64,000 nt of DNA from Oceanicola sp. D3. GTDB taxonomy: Bacteria; Pseudomonadota; Alphaproteobacteria; Rhodobacterales; Rhodobacteraceae. Shown piece after piece: positions 8,115 through 16,238 of this stretch. The notes under the pieces are model-generated. The model was not told the origin of the DNA and ran no database searches. It saw only the letters and a program-made list of their open reading frames with translations. How positions within the stretch are numbered: position 1 is the first letter of the stretch; each line of letters opens with the position of its first letter. Where the stretch lies: assembly GCF_006351965.1 (NCBI RefSeq), contig NZ_CP040932.1, forward strand, positions 2,418,001 through 2,482,000, in the 5' to 3' direction. The translations under genes were made by a program, and so were the position numbers.

Positions 8115-9470
8115 ATGAACGATCAATCGAAGCCCGCAGGCCTCACCCAGGCCCCGAGCCACATCGGCACCACCCCCGGCTACATGCCCGGTTTCGCCAA
8201 TGACTTCGAAACCGAGGCCCTCCCCGGCGCGCTTCCCCAAGGCATGAACAGCCCGCAAAAGTGTAACTACGGCCTCTACGGCGAGCAGCTCTCCGGCACC
8301 GCCTTCACCGCAGATCCGCCCGAGCGCACATGGACTTACCGGATCAGGCCCTCGGTGAAGCACTCCCACCGCTACGAGCGGATCGACCTGCCCTACTGGG
8401 TCTCCGCCCCCAACGTGGTCGACAATGTCACCTCCCTCGGCCAGTACCGTTGGGATCCGGTGCCTCATTCCGACCAGCCCCTTACCTGGCTGACCGGCAT
8501 GCGCACGATGACCACGGCAGGCGACGTGAACACCCAGGTCGGCATGGCGAGCCACATCTACCTCGTCACCGCCTCCATGGAAGATGCGTATTTCTACAGC
8601 GCCGACAGTGAGTTGCTGGTCGTTCCGCAAGAGGGCAAACTACGTTTCGCCACCGAGCTCGGCATCATCGACCTTGCACCGCAAGAGATCGCAATCATCC
8701 CACGCGGCCTCGTCTACCGTGTCGAAGTGCTCGAAGGCCCCGCGCGCGGCTTCGTTTGCGAGAATTACGGACAGAAGTTCGAGCTGCCCGGCCGCGGCCC
8801 CATCGGCGCCAACTGCCTCGCCAACCCGCGCGATTTCAAGGCCCCCGTCGCGGCGTATGAAGACCGTGAAGTGCCCTCCACCCTCACCATCAAATGGTGC
8901 GGCCAGTTTCATGAAACAAAAATCGCCCAAAGCCCGCTCGACGTTGTCGCATGGCACGGCAACTACGCGCCTTACAAATACGACCTCAGCACCTACTGCC
9001 CCGTCGGCGCGATCCTCTTCGATCACCCCGACCCGTCAATCTTCACCGTCCTCACAGCCCCCTCGGGCGTGCCCGGCACCGCGAATATCGACTTCGTCCT
9101 CTTTCGCGAGCGCTGGATGGTGGCCGAAAATACCTTCCGCCCGCCGTGGTATCACAAAAACATCATGTCCGAACTGATGGGCAACATCTACGGCCAGTAT
9201 GATGCCAAACCACAGGGCTTCGTCCCCGGCGGGATGAGCCTGCACAACATGATGCTCCCCCACGGGCCGGACCGTGACGCCTTCGAGGGTGCCTCCAACG
9301 CCGAGCTGAAACCGCACAAGCTCGACAACACTATGAGCTTCATGTTCGAAACCCGCTTCCCCCAGCACCTCACAAGCTTCGCTGCCAATGAGGCACCGCT
9401 GCAGGACAACTACATCGACTGCTGGGAAACGCTGGAAAAGAAGTTCGACGGAACCCCCGGAAAGAAATGA
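8115..9470 (+). CDS. hmgA: Homogentisate 1,2-dioxygenase
   Basis: This 451-residue protein is normal for the family. It opens the ring of homogentisate to maleylacetoacetate in tyrosine and phenylalanine breakdown, using non-haem iron. The family start [19 protein letters not shown] is present. The iron-ligand regions [16 protein letters not shown] (His and Glu) and [14 protein letters not shown] (His) are intact. The ATG at 8115 follows CAGGAGGA; the longer frame upstream overlaps the divergent regulator and is rejected. It is followed 41 bp later by fahA. Confidence 0.97.
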   Translation: MNDQSKPAGLTQAPSHIGTTPGYMPGFANDFETEALPGALPQGMNSPQKCNYGLYGEQLSGTAFTADPPERTWTYRIRPSVKHSHRYERIDLPYWVSAPNVVDNVTSLGQYRWDPVPHSDQPLTWLTGMRTMTTAGDVNTQVGMASHIYLVTASMEDAYFYSADSELLVVPQEGKLRFATELGIIDLAPQEIAIIPRGLVYRVEVLEGPARGFVCENYGQKFELPGRGPIGANCLANPRDFKAPVAAYEDREVPSTLTIKWCGQFHETKIAQSPLDVVAWHGNYAPYKYDLSTYCPVGAILFDHPDPSIFTVLTAPSGVPGTANIDFVLFRERWMVAENTFRPPWYHKNIMSELMGNIYGQYDAKPQGFVPGGMSLHNMMLPHGPDRDAFEGASNAELKPHKLDNTMSFMFETRFPQHLTSFAANEAPLQDNYIDCWETLEKKFDGTPGKK

Positions 9471-9511
9471 CGTAGGGTGGGTGCCAACTCACCATGCAGC
9501 AAGGAAACGCA

Positions 9512-10768
9512 ATGCCCCTGATCAAATCCTGGGTCGCTTCGGCCAACGCCGAAGGCCACCCCTTCCCCCTCAACAACCTGCCCTACGGCGTTTTCTCCAC
9601 CGGTGAGGAAGACCCGCGCTGCGGCGTGGCCATAGGCGACATGATCCTCGACATGGCCGCTGCCGAGGAGGCTGGCCTGGTTACGCTGGCCGATGTGCCC
9701 GTGTTCGACGTGCCCTTCTGGAACGAGGTGATGGAACTTGGCCCGCAGGCCTGGGGCGAGCTGCGCAGCACCCTCACCGAGCTGCTGGCAGATGGCTCCC
9801 CCAAGGCCAGCGTGGTGCAGCCCCTGCTCGTGCCGATGGAGGAGGCCGAGCTGCACATGCCTTTCCTCGTTTCGGAATACACCGATTTCTACGCCGGCAA
9901 GCAGCACGCCACCAACGTTGGCACCATGTTCCGCGGAGCAGAAAATGCATTGCCGCCCAATTGGTTGCATATCCCCATCGGCTACAACGGCCGCGCCTCC
10001 ACCGTGGTCGTCTCCGGCACGCCGATCCACCGGCCCAACGGCCAGACCAAAGCGCCGGACGCCGAGATGCCAAGCTTCGGCCCCTGCAAGCGGCTCGACA
10101 TCGAGCTGGAAATGGGCGCCATCGTGGGCACCTCCTCCGAGATGGGCCAGCCTGTGAGCGTGGCGGAGGCGGAGCAGATGATCTTCGGCTACGTGTTGCT
10201 CAACGACTGGTCCGCCCGCGATGTGCAGGCATGGGAATATCAACCCCTCGGCCCGTTTCAGGCCAAGGCCTTCGCCACCTCGATCAGCCCCTGGATCGTG
10301 ACAACCGCCGCGCTGGAGCCTTTCCGCTGTTCCACCCCGGAGCGCGAAAGGCCCCTTCTGCCCTACCTCGAAGAGCCGCGTCCCGGCCTTTTCGACATCA
10401 AGCTTTCGGCGGCGATCCAACCTGAAGGCGCGGCATCGGCCACAACCTTCTCCAACACCAACTACAACGAGATGTACTACTCCGCCGCCCAGCAACTGGC
10501 GCATCACAGTACCTCTGGCTGCGCCATGACGGCGGGTGACCTGCTCGGCTCCGGCACCATCTCCGGGGCTGACAAATCCAGCTACGGCTCGCTTCTGGAA
10601 GTCACATGGGGCGGCAAGGAGCCTTTGACGCTGGACACGGGCGAAACCCGCACCTTCATCGAAGACGGCGACACGCTCACGCTGGAAGGCCATGCCGAGG
10701 GCGACGGCTATCGCATCGGGTTTGGCACCTGCACCGGCAAAATCCTCGGGGCCGTCAAGTGGCCCTAA
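9512..10768 (+). CDS. fahA: Fumarylacetoacetase
   Basis: This 418-residue enzyme hydrolyses fumarylacetoacetate to fumarate and acetoacetate, the last step of homogentisate breakdown. Visible family features are SDFYAG-like YTDFYAGKQHATNVG, the metal and substrate loop LDIELEMGAIVG, LLNDWSARDVQAWEY and LGSGTISG. The ATG at 9512 is preferred over 9494 because AAGGAAAC precedes it at proper distance. The operon lacks the usual maiA isomerase between hmgA and fahA. Its stop overlaps the end of the convergent DUF2585 gene. Confidence 0.96.
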   Translation: MPLIKSWVASANAEGHPFPLNNLPYGVFSTGEEDPRCGVAIGDMILDMAAAEEAGLVTLADVPVFDVPFWNEVMELGPQAWGELRSTLTELLADGSPKASVVQPLLVPMEEAELHMPFLVSEYTDFYAGKQHATNVGTMFRGAENALPPNWLHIPIGYNGRASTVVVSGTPIHRPNGQTKAPDAEMPSFGPCKRLDIELEMGAIVGTSSEMGQPVSVAEAEQMIFGYVLLNDWSARDVQAWEYQPLGPFQAKAFATSISPWIVTTAALEPFRCSTPERERPLLPYLEEPRPGLFDIKLSAAIQPEGAASATTFSNTNYNEMYYSAAQQLAHHSTSGCAMTAGDLLGSGTISGADKSSYGSLLEVTWGGKEPLTLDTGETRTFIEDGDTLTLEGHAEGDGYRIGFGTCTGKILGAVKWP

Positions 10769-11325
10769 CCCGCCCCCTGCCAGGCCTTCACCGCTTCGAA
10801 CGGGTAGAGCAGCATGAGCACGTTCAGCGCCAGCCCGTCGCGGATCATCCATGTGGTGAAGGCCTCAAACGCCAGCGCCAGCAAAACGCTGGCCCAAACC
10901 GGCAGCTTGCGGGCCAGCAGGAAGCCCAGCCACATAGCCGCAATGTCGCTAACCGAGTTCAGCACCGAGTCGCCGTAGTAATCGAGCGAGATCGTCACGC
11001 TGCGGTAATGCTCGATCACCTTGTCGGTGTTCTCCAAAAGCTCCCAGCCCGCCTCGATCGCCGTGGCAATCGCAAAGCGCCAGCCCAACGGCAACTTCCA
11101 CGCCACCAGCCAGAGCAACCCGTAAAACAGCAGTCCGTGGATGATATGGCTCGGCGTGTACCAGTCGGTGATATGCTGCGAATTCTCGCTCGAGACCACC
11201 GCGCCATGCCAAAACTTCACATAGCCGCATTTGCAAATCGGCTCGCGCCCCCACCACAGCAGCACCGCCGCCATGGCCACCGTGACGGCCAGCGCCACCC
11301 AATACCCGTAATGCACTCGTTTCAT
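10765..11325 (-). CDS. DUF2585 (UPF0314) integral membrane protein
   Basis: This 186-residue protein has about five hydrophobic segments and the conserved features of the alphaproteobacterial DUF2585 family: CKCGYVKFWHG, the HITDWYTPSHIIHGLLFY block and EAGWELLENT. Function is unknown; the conserved polar, His-rich block within membrane segments suggests a membrane enzyme. The start at MKRVHYGYW (11325) is preferred over an ATG 36 bases upstream. The stop codon is shared with the end of fahA (4-base convergent overlap). Confidence 0.85.
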   Translation of the reverse strand: MKRVHYGYWVALAVTVAMAAVLLWWGREPICKCGYVKFWHGAVVSSENSQHITDWYTPSHIIHGLLFYGLLWLVAWKLPLGWRFAIATAIEAGWELLENTDKVIEHYRSVTISLDYYGDSVLNSVSDIAAMWLGFLLARKLPVWASVLLALAFEAFTTWMIRDGLALNVLMLLYPFEAVKAWQGAG

Positions 11326-11443
11326 GACCCGAGCAAAGCACATCTCGCCGCAACGGTCCATCGCCCAACCACCTCATTTTCTTGCTGAAAATATCCCCGC
11401 CGGAGGCACGAAATCTCCGGCAAGACGACAAAGGAAACGCACC

Positions 11444-12394
11444 ATGGCAAAAGCCTTCGCCTCTGCCGGAGACATGACCGAAAAGAAGATCAGCTTCACC
11501 GAAGTTGGCGAGGGCCTCTATGCCTTCACCGCCGAGGGAGACCCGAACTCGGGCGTCATCATTGGCGATGACAGCGTGATGATCGTCGAGGCGCAGGCCA
11601 CACCCCGGCTGGCGAACAAGGTGATCGACTGCGTCCGAAGCGTCACCGACAAGCCGATCAGCCACGTGGTGCTCACCCATTACCACGCCGTTCGCGTGCT
11701 GGGCGCATCTGCCTTCGGGGCCGAGCAGATCATCATGTCCGATACCGCCCGCGCCATGGTGGCAGAGCGCGGGCAGGAGGATTGGGATAGCGAGTTCGAC
11801 CGCTTCCCACGCCTCTTTGAAGGGCACGAGAGCATCCCCGGCCTGACATGGCCCACCACGACCTTCACCGGCAAGATGAGCGTTTTCCTCGGCAACCGCC
11901 GCGTCGACCTCATGCAGCTTGGCCGCGCCCACACGGCGGGAGATATCGTCATCCACGTGCCCGACCAGAACGTCATGTTCACCGGCGACATCGTTGAATA
12001 TCACTCCGCCTGCTACTGCGGCGACGGCCACTTCGCCGACTGGGGCAAGACACTGGACGCCATCAAGGCCTTCGACCTTGACGCCATCGCACCGGGCCGG
12101 GGCGACGCGCTCATCGGCTCCAAGATGGTCAACGCCGCCATCGAGAACACCCGCGATTTCGTCGCCTCCACCTACGCTCCGGCGGCCAAGGTCGCCGCGC
12201 GCGGCGGCACCTTGAAGGAGGCGTGGGACGCTATCCGCGCCGCCTGCGACCCCAAGTTTGCGGATTACGCGATCTACGAACACTGCCTGCCCTTCAACGT
12301 CGCCCGCGCCTTTGACGAGGCCCAAGGCATCGACACGCCGCGCATCTGGACCGCCGAGCGCGACAAGGAAATGTGGGCCGCGCTGCAAGGCTGA
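11444..12394 (+). CDS. Metallo-beta-lactamase-fold protein lacking the second metal site
   Basis: This 316-residue MBL-fold protein keeps the first metal site: His79 and His81 in THYHAVRV, His163 in GRAHTAGD and Asp182 in FTGDIVEY. The standard HxHxDH motif is changed to HYHAVR, so Asp83 and His84 have become Val and Arg, and the final His of the fold is Arg219 (PGRG). All ligands specific to the second metal are therefore gone. It starts an operon with an FAD hydroxylase and a DUF2783 protein; AAGGAAA precedes the ATG. It probably processes an intermediate of aromatic catabolism, or is a mono-metal or non-hydrolytic member. Confidence 0.85.
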   Translation: MAKAFASAGDMTEKKISFTEVGEGLYAFTAEGDPNSGVIIGDDSVMIVEAQATPRLANKVIDCVRSVTDKPISHVVLTHYHAVRVLGASAFGAEQIIMSDTARAMVAERGQEDWDSEFDRFPRLFEGHESIPGLTWPTTTFTGKMSVFLGNRRVDLMQLGRAHTAGDIVIHVPDQNVMFTGDIVEYHSACYCGDGHFADWGKTLDAIKAFDLDAIAPGRGDALIGSKMVNAAIENTRDFVASTYAPAAKVAARGGTLKEAWDAIRAACDPKFADYAIYEHCLPFNVARAFDEAQGIDTPRIWTAERDKEMWAALQG

Positions 12395-12416
12395 CGGCCC
12401 GAGGGGAGGAAACCCG

Positions 12417-14039
12417 ATGATCCAAGATCGCTACCAGCTTGCCTTCAAGCTTTATCCCTACGCGCGCTCCGCCGATCAGGATGCCCCCGCACCGGTACGC
12501 CATCCGGTGGTCGTCATTGGCGGCGGACCGATCGGCGTGGCAACGGCGCTGGACCTCGGGCTTCAGGGCTTGCCGGTGGTGCTGCTTGATGATCACGAGG
12601 GCGTTGGCCAAGGCTCCCGCGCCATTTGCTTTTCCAAACGGTCGCTTGAAATCGCAGATCGTTACGGGCTGGGGGAGAAGGCGCTGGAAAAAGGCGTGGT
12701 CTGGAATCTCGGCAAGGTGTTCCACGAAGACCGAAAGGTGTTTGAGTTCAACCTCCTGCCCGAGGAAGGCCACAAGTTTCCGGCCTTCATCAACCTTCAG
12801 CAACCCTACTTCGAGCGCTTCCTCGTGGAGCGAGTGCGTGAGGCCAACGCTGACGGTGCGCAGATCGACCTGCGGGGCAGAAACCGGCTGGAGGGGATCA
12901 CCCCTCATGACAGCCACGTCACGCTGGATATCGCCACCCCCGAAGGCCCCTATCAGATCGAGGCCGACTATGTGGTCGCCTGCGATGGAGCGGGCTCACC
13001 AACCCGCAAGATGATGGGGCTCGACTTTGAGGGCCGGGTGTTTCAGGACAGTTTCCTCATTGCCGACATCACCATGCAGGCCCCCTTCCCCACCGAGCGC
13101 TGGTTTTCCTTCGAGCCTTCGCACGGGGCGGGTGCTTCCACCCTGCTGCACAAACAGCCCGATGGCGAATGGCGCGTGGACTTCCAGATCGGCTGGGATG
13201 TGGACCGCAAGGAAGAGTTGAAAGAAGAGAACGTGCGCCGCCGCCTCGACGCCATGCTCAGCCCGGATGTGGCCTATGATATCGTCTGGACGTCGATCTA
13301 CACCTTCCAGTGCCGCCGGATGCAGAAGTTTCGCCACGGTCGCGTGCTCTTTGCAGGGGACTCCGCGCACCAAGTCAGCCCCTTCGGTGCGCGTGGTGCC
13401 AATTCCGGCATGCAAGACGTTGATAACCTCGGCTGGAAGCTGGGCATGGTGCTGCGCGGTGAAGCACCCGAAGCCCTGCTCGACAGCTACTGCGCCGAAC
13501 GCCGGTATGGCGCGGATGAAAACATCCTCAACTCCACCCGCTCCACCGATTTCATCACGCCGAAATCACCGGTTAGCCACATGTTCCGCAACGCCGTGCT
13601 AGACCTTGCGGAGCACCACGCTTTTGCCCGTCCGCTGGTTAACTCGGGCCGCCTCTCGTTGCCCTGCACCTATGACGATGGCCCGCTCAACAGCCCAGAT
13701 GCCCTGCCGGGCGGCCCCGAGCGCACACGCCCCGGCGCGCCCTGCCCCGATGCGCCCCTCCGCGACGGGTTTCTACTGCCTCAACTGGGCGGCGGCTTCA
13801 CGCTGCTCGCGATAAACGGCACCGGCCCGGACTTGCCCGGCGACCTGCCCGCGCAGGTGGCGCGCCTTTCCATCAGCCGGGAAGATGACCCAACGGGCTG
13901 CTTGGCAGAGCGTTACCTTGGAAGGGCCAAAGAGGCCGTGTACCTCATCCGGCCAGACCAACACGTCGCCGCCCGCTGGGCCTCGCCCGACCCAGCGGCG
14001 GTGTCGCTTGCCCTTCACCGCGCCTTGGCAATGGAGTGA
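12417..14039 (+). CDS. FAD-dependent aromatic hydroxylase (MhpA/PheA type)
   Basis: This 540-residue class A flavoprotein monooxygenase has GGGPIG (residues 35-40) for FAD, CDGAGSPTRKMMG as the DG motif and FAGDSAHQVSPFGARG as the GD motif. A thioredoxin-like C-terminal extension is typical of 3-(3-hydroxyphenyl)propionate hydroxylase relatives. It should hydroxylate a phenolic acid with NAD(P)H and oxygen. Lying next to hmgA-fahA, a route into homogentisate or gentisate is plausible but unproven. GGGGAGGA precedes the ATG. The MBL protein ends 22 bp upstream and DUF2783 follows after 4 bp. Confidence 0.88.
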   Translation: MIQDRYQLAFKLYPYARSADQDAPAPVRHPVVVIGGGPIGVATALDLGLQGLPVVLLDDHEGVGQGSRAICFSKRSLEIADRYGLGEKALEKGVVWNLGKVFHEDRKVFEFNLLPEEGHKFPAFINLQQPYFERFLVERVREANADGAQIDLRGRNRLEGITPHDSHVTLDIATPEGPYQIEADYVVACDGAGSPTRKMMGLDFEGRVFQDSFLIADITMQAPFPTERWFSFEPSHGAGASTLLHKQPDGEWRVDFQIGWDVDRKEELKEENVRRRLDAMLSPDVAYDIVWTSIYTFQCRRMQKFRHGRVLFAGDSAHQVSPFGARGANSGMQDVDNLGWKLGMVLRGEAPEALLDSYCAERRYGADENILNSTRSTDFITPKSPVSHMFRNAVLDLAEHHAFARPLVNSGRLSLPCTYDDGPLNSPDALPGGPERTRPGAPCPDAPLRDGFLLPQLGGGFTLLAINGTGPDLPGDLPAQVARLSISREDDPTGCLAERYLGRAKEAVYLIRPDQHVAARWASPDPAAVSLALHRALAME

Positions 14040-14043
14040 CTCG

Positions 14044-14235
14044 ATGCTGAACACAGAGCCCAACATCCCCGATCCAGACGGCTTTTACGCCGAGTTGCTG
14101 CAAGCTCATGAAGGTCTGTCGGAAGACGCAAGCGCGGCGCTTAACGCCCGGCTGATCTTGGTTCTGTCCAATCACATCGGCGAGCGCGCTGTTCTGAGCG
14201 AAGCGATTTCGGCAGCGCTCGCCGCCGGGCGCTAA
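14044..14235 (+). CDS. DUF2783 small protein
   Basis: This 63-residue acidic helical protein (PDPDGFYAELLQAHEGLSE, ALNARLILVLSNHIGE) matches the DUF2783 pattern, a family usually seen directly after such FAD hydroxylases. The ATG lies 4 bp after the hydroxylase stop, so it is surely co-translated. It has no signal, membrane segment or cysteine. It may be a small partner of the hydroxylase or MBL protein; function unknown. Confidence 0.8.
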   Translation: MLNTEPNIPDPDGFYAELLQAHEGLSEDASAALNARLILVLSNHIGERAVLSEAISAALAAGR

Positions 14236-14241
14236 CACCGC

Positions 14242-14970
14242 CTACATCAGCGGGCGAACGCGCGTTTCTTCTTTTTCCATCCCCGCCATCTCGCGGAGCT
14301 TGTCCAGATCGTGCAAGGCAAGCCGACCATTGCGCCAGGTGGCAAGCTGCCTGTCTCTCAACTTGGCAAGGCTCTTGTTGGTGTGCACGAGCGACAGGCC
14401 AAGCGCATCCGCCAGATCCTGCTGGCGATAGAGCAGTGCCATCTCTCCATTGCGGGTGATGCCAAGGGCCTCGCCGCGCTGGTGCAGCTTCACCAAGGCC
14501 CAGGCAATCGCTTCTACGGCATTGCGCTGGCCCACACTGAGCAGGGCCTCGCCCAAAAAGTGCTCTTCTTCTGCGGCGATCCAGGTGACATCAAAGGCGC
14601 GCTCGGGGTGCGAGCGGAAAAAGTCCCACAGCGCATTGCGGTCAAACACGCAAAGCGTCATCGCCGTGGTCGCCTCAACCGAATGGCCCATTTCACCCAT
14701 GATGGCGGCTTGCAGCCCGAGGAAGTCACCGGGGAAGACAAAGTTCACCACCTGCCGATCACCGTTTTCCAACAGTTTGTAGCGCAGACCCTTGCCACGC
14801 AGGGCGGTATAGAGCTGGGGGCTGTTGGAGCCTTCCATGAGGATGGGTGTGCCCGGCTCAACCGTGAGCTCGCCCGATTTGAAATCGGACATGAACCGAA
14901 GCTCACGCGCAGACAGCTGTTTGAAGATGGGCTTCTTGCGCAGCGGGCAATGTTCGCAGTCCGTCGCCAT
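14242..14970 (-). CDS. Crp/Fnr-family transcription regulator
   Basis: This 242-residue protein has an N-terminal cyclic-nucleotide-type beta-roll (VEPGTPILMEGS, VFPGDFLGLQ) and a C-terminal winged helix (YRQQDLADALGLSLVHTNKSLAKLRDR). The N-terminus has a CEHC pair and there is one later Cys (LCVF), so the four cysteines of an FNR iron-sulfur cluster are not all present. It starts 3 bp after the upstream holin-like gene and so belongs to the DUF883-holin operon, which carries an EcfG-like promoter. That suggests stress-controlled expression. Its target genes are unknown. Confidence 0.87.
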   Translation of the reverse strand: MATDCEHCPLRKKPIFKQLSARELRFMSDFKSGELTVEPGTPILMEGSNSPQLYTALRGKGLRYKLLENGDRQVVNFVFPGDFLGLQAAIMGEMGHSVEATTAMTLCVFDRNALWDFFRSHPERAFDVTWIAAEEEHFLGEALLSVGQRNAVEAIAWALVKLHQRGEALGITRNGEMALLYRQQDLADALGLSLVHTNKSLAKLRDRQLATWRNGRLALHDLDKLREMAGMEKEETRVRPLM

Positions 14971-14973
14971 GGC

Positions 14974-15303
14974 TTACCCGCCCTTCGACGTGCCCCGCCC
15001 GGCCTGCAAGCCAAACAGGAAGGCCTCGGCCAACCCGAGCGGACCCGGAGCAGCGGCGGCAGGCGGGGGGGCCACGGCATGCACAGGCTTAACGCGGGAC
15101 AAGCCAAGCAAAATGAAGCCAACCGCGAACCAGACCGCGCCTACGATGAGGGCGGCGGTCTGCGTCGAAGTCGTTTCGGCCAGATAAATCCAGCCTGCAA
15201 CGGTCAGGAAGGCGGCGCCGACCAGAAAGCAAAGGCTCGCGCCCGCCGAGAAAGCCAGCCGGCGCACAGCATGCGCCAGGCTCATTTGAATACGCGCCAG
15301 CAT
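14974..15303 (-). CDS. Putative holin-like (phage holin superfamily) inner-membrane protein
   Basis: This 109-residue protein has two close transmembrane helices (about residues 17-40 and 48-68), an Ala/Pro-rich cytoplasmic tail and no signal peptide. Its layout resembles small holin-superfamily proteins that commonly sit next to DUF883 proteins in stress operons. The ATG at 15303 is one base after the stop of the DUF883 gene, indicating tight coupling. A role in envelope stress is inferred from context only. Confidence 0.7.
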   Translation of the reverse strand: MLARIQMSLAHAVRRLAFSAGASLCFLVGAAFLTVAGWIYLAETTSTQTAALIVGAVWFAVGFILLGLSRVKPVHAVAPPPAAAAPGPLGLAEAFLFGLQAGRGTSKGG

Positions 15304-15304
15304 G

Positions 15305-15637
15305 TTATTTACGGGCCGAGATGTGACCCACAAGGAATCCGACGGCAGCCGCGATGCCGATCGCCGTGGCAGGGCGCTCCACCACGAAGTCATTGGCCTT
15401 GCCATAGGCGAATTCGGCATTGTGCTTCATGTAATCCGCACCCTCCTGCGCCTTCGCCCGTGCGTCATTTGCTTTGCCCTTGGCGTAGGCCTGAAACTCC
15501 GAACCCTTGGCGCGGCCGAGGTCAGCCACCGCGCTGGTGAGGCTTGCGATGTCGGATTTCAGTGCCGCAATCTGCGCCGACACTTCGTCTTCGGCTTTGG
15601 TTGCGCTGCTGTTTTCAGTCGTCTTGGCCTGTGCCAT
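15305..15637 (-). CDS. DUF883 (ElaB/YqjD-like) membrane-anchored protein
   Basis: This 110-residue protein has a long amphipathic Ala/Lys/Glu-rich helix (about residues 15-85), then ERPATAIGIAAAVGFLVGHISARK, the typical C-terminal membrane anchor ending in basic residues. ElaB/YqjD relatives bind ribosomes at the inner membrane in stationary phase. It is the first gene of a three-gene minus-strand operon with the holin-like protein and the Crp/Fnr regulator. An EcfG-type promoter pattern lies about 43 bp upstream. Confidence 0.85.
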   Translation of the reverse strand: MAQAKTTENSSATKAEDEVSAQIAALKSDIASLTSAVADLGRAKGSEFQAYAKGKANDARAKAQEGADYMKHNAEFAYGKANDFVVERPATAIGIAAAVGFLVGHISARK

Positions 15638-15679
15638 GTGACGTCTCCTTCGTATTTCCGATGTGTCATTCGACAATTC

Positions 15680-15704
15680 AACCGACCGAAGGACGAATGG
15701 TTCC
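15680..15704 (-). promoter_or_regulatory. EcfG-like promoter for the DUF883 operon
   Basis: On the minus strand GGAAC (15704-15700) and GGTT (15683-15680) are 16 bases apart, close to the EcfG consensus GGAAC-N16/17-CGTT with one change in the -10. It ends 43 bp before the DUF883 start. Confidence 0.5.
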
Positions 15705-15728
15705 GAGAAAGATGTGAAAACAATTTCC

Positions 15729-15754
15729 GGAACCAGACACTCTCTACCGCTGTT
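15729..15754 (+). promoter_or_regulatory. EcfG-like promoter for the DUF1328 gene
   Basis: GGAAC (15729-15733), 17 bases, then TGTT (15751-15754), one change from the EcfG -10. It lies 60 bp before the DUF1328 start and is divergent from the similar site facing DUF883. Confidence 0.45.
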
Positions 15755-15814
15755 GTCGATGCAAGAGCCGGAAATGATCTTTCGGCAATATTGATGAAAT
15801 GAAAGGAAAGAAAA

Positions 15815-15985
15815 ATGCTTGGTTGGGCTCTTACCTTCCTCGTTATCGCACTCGTCGCAGCACTGTTTGGCTTTGGCGGGATCGCCAGCGCCAGCGCTGG
15901 TATCGCGCAGGTGCTGTTCTTCGTGTTCCTCATCCTCTTCGTGGTGGCCATGGTTGCCCGGGCGATGCGCGGACGCACACCGTAA
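15815..15985 (+). CDS. DUF1328 (UPF0391, YtjA-like) small membrane protein
   Basis: This 56-residue protein is too short for long-ORF searches but shows the full family pattern: [20 protein letters not shown], then a second hydrophobic helix and a basic C-terminus (MRGRTP). AAAGGAAAG gives a strong ribosome site and a clear intrinsic terminator follows. Such proteins are commonly stress-induced inner-membrane proteins of unknown role. The EcfG-like promoter pattern upstream agrees with that. Confidence 0.88.
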   Translation: MLGWALTFLVIALVAALFGFGGIASASAGIAQVLFFVFLILFVVAMVARAMRGRTP

Positions 15986-16010
15986 CCGCACAGCACACGA
16001 CAACAAAGAA

Positions 16011-16037
16011 GGGGCGCCCGGCTGGCGCCCCTTTTTT
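16011..16037 (+). terminator. Rho-independent terminator of the DUF1328 gene
   Basis: GGGGCGCC - 5-base loop - GGCGCCCC is a perfect 8-bp stem followed immediately by six T residues. Confidence 0.92.
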
Positions 16038-16153
16038 ATTTCAGCCCCCAATATTGGCTCTCAGCGAATAACCGCCGAATAGTTCAATTCCAAACAGGCG
16101 CCTCTAACGCGCCACATGCAATTTAGTTCCTTCACCGCAGAACATAAATCTCA

Positions 16154-16178
16154 GGAACAAACATCACATTCCCCGGTT
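16154..16178 (+). promoter_or_regulatory. EcfG-like promoter for the PRC-barrel gene
   Basis: GGAAC (16154-16158), 16 bases, then GGTT (16175-16178), the same variant seen before DUF883. It ends 60 bp before the ATG at 16239. Confidence 0.45.
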
Positions 16179-16238
16179 CTCTCTCCACAAGCGGCGCAAT
16201 GCCGCAATTTCTGAAACCAGAAATCCGGAGAGACTAAA

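Noticed and set aside
9410-10852. Long minus-strand frame of 480 codons opposite fahA
   Set aside because: fahA on the plus strand has all family motifs and a ribosome site; the antisense translation has no recognisable domain.
10949-12388. Long minus-strand frame of 479 codons opposite the MBL gene
   Set aside because: It covers both DUF2585 and MBL genes in the wrong frame and shows no conserved motifs.
14242-14970. Oxygen-sensing FNR
   Set aside because: Only an N-terminal CxxC pair and one later Cys are visible, short of the four cluster ligands, so only the wider Crp/Fnr family is claimed.
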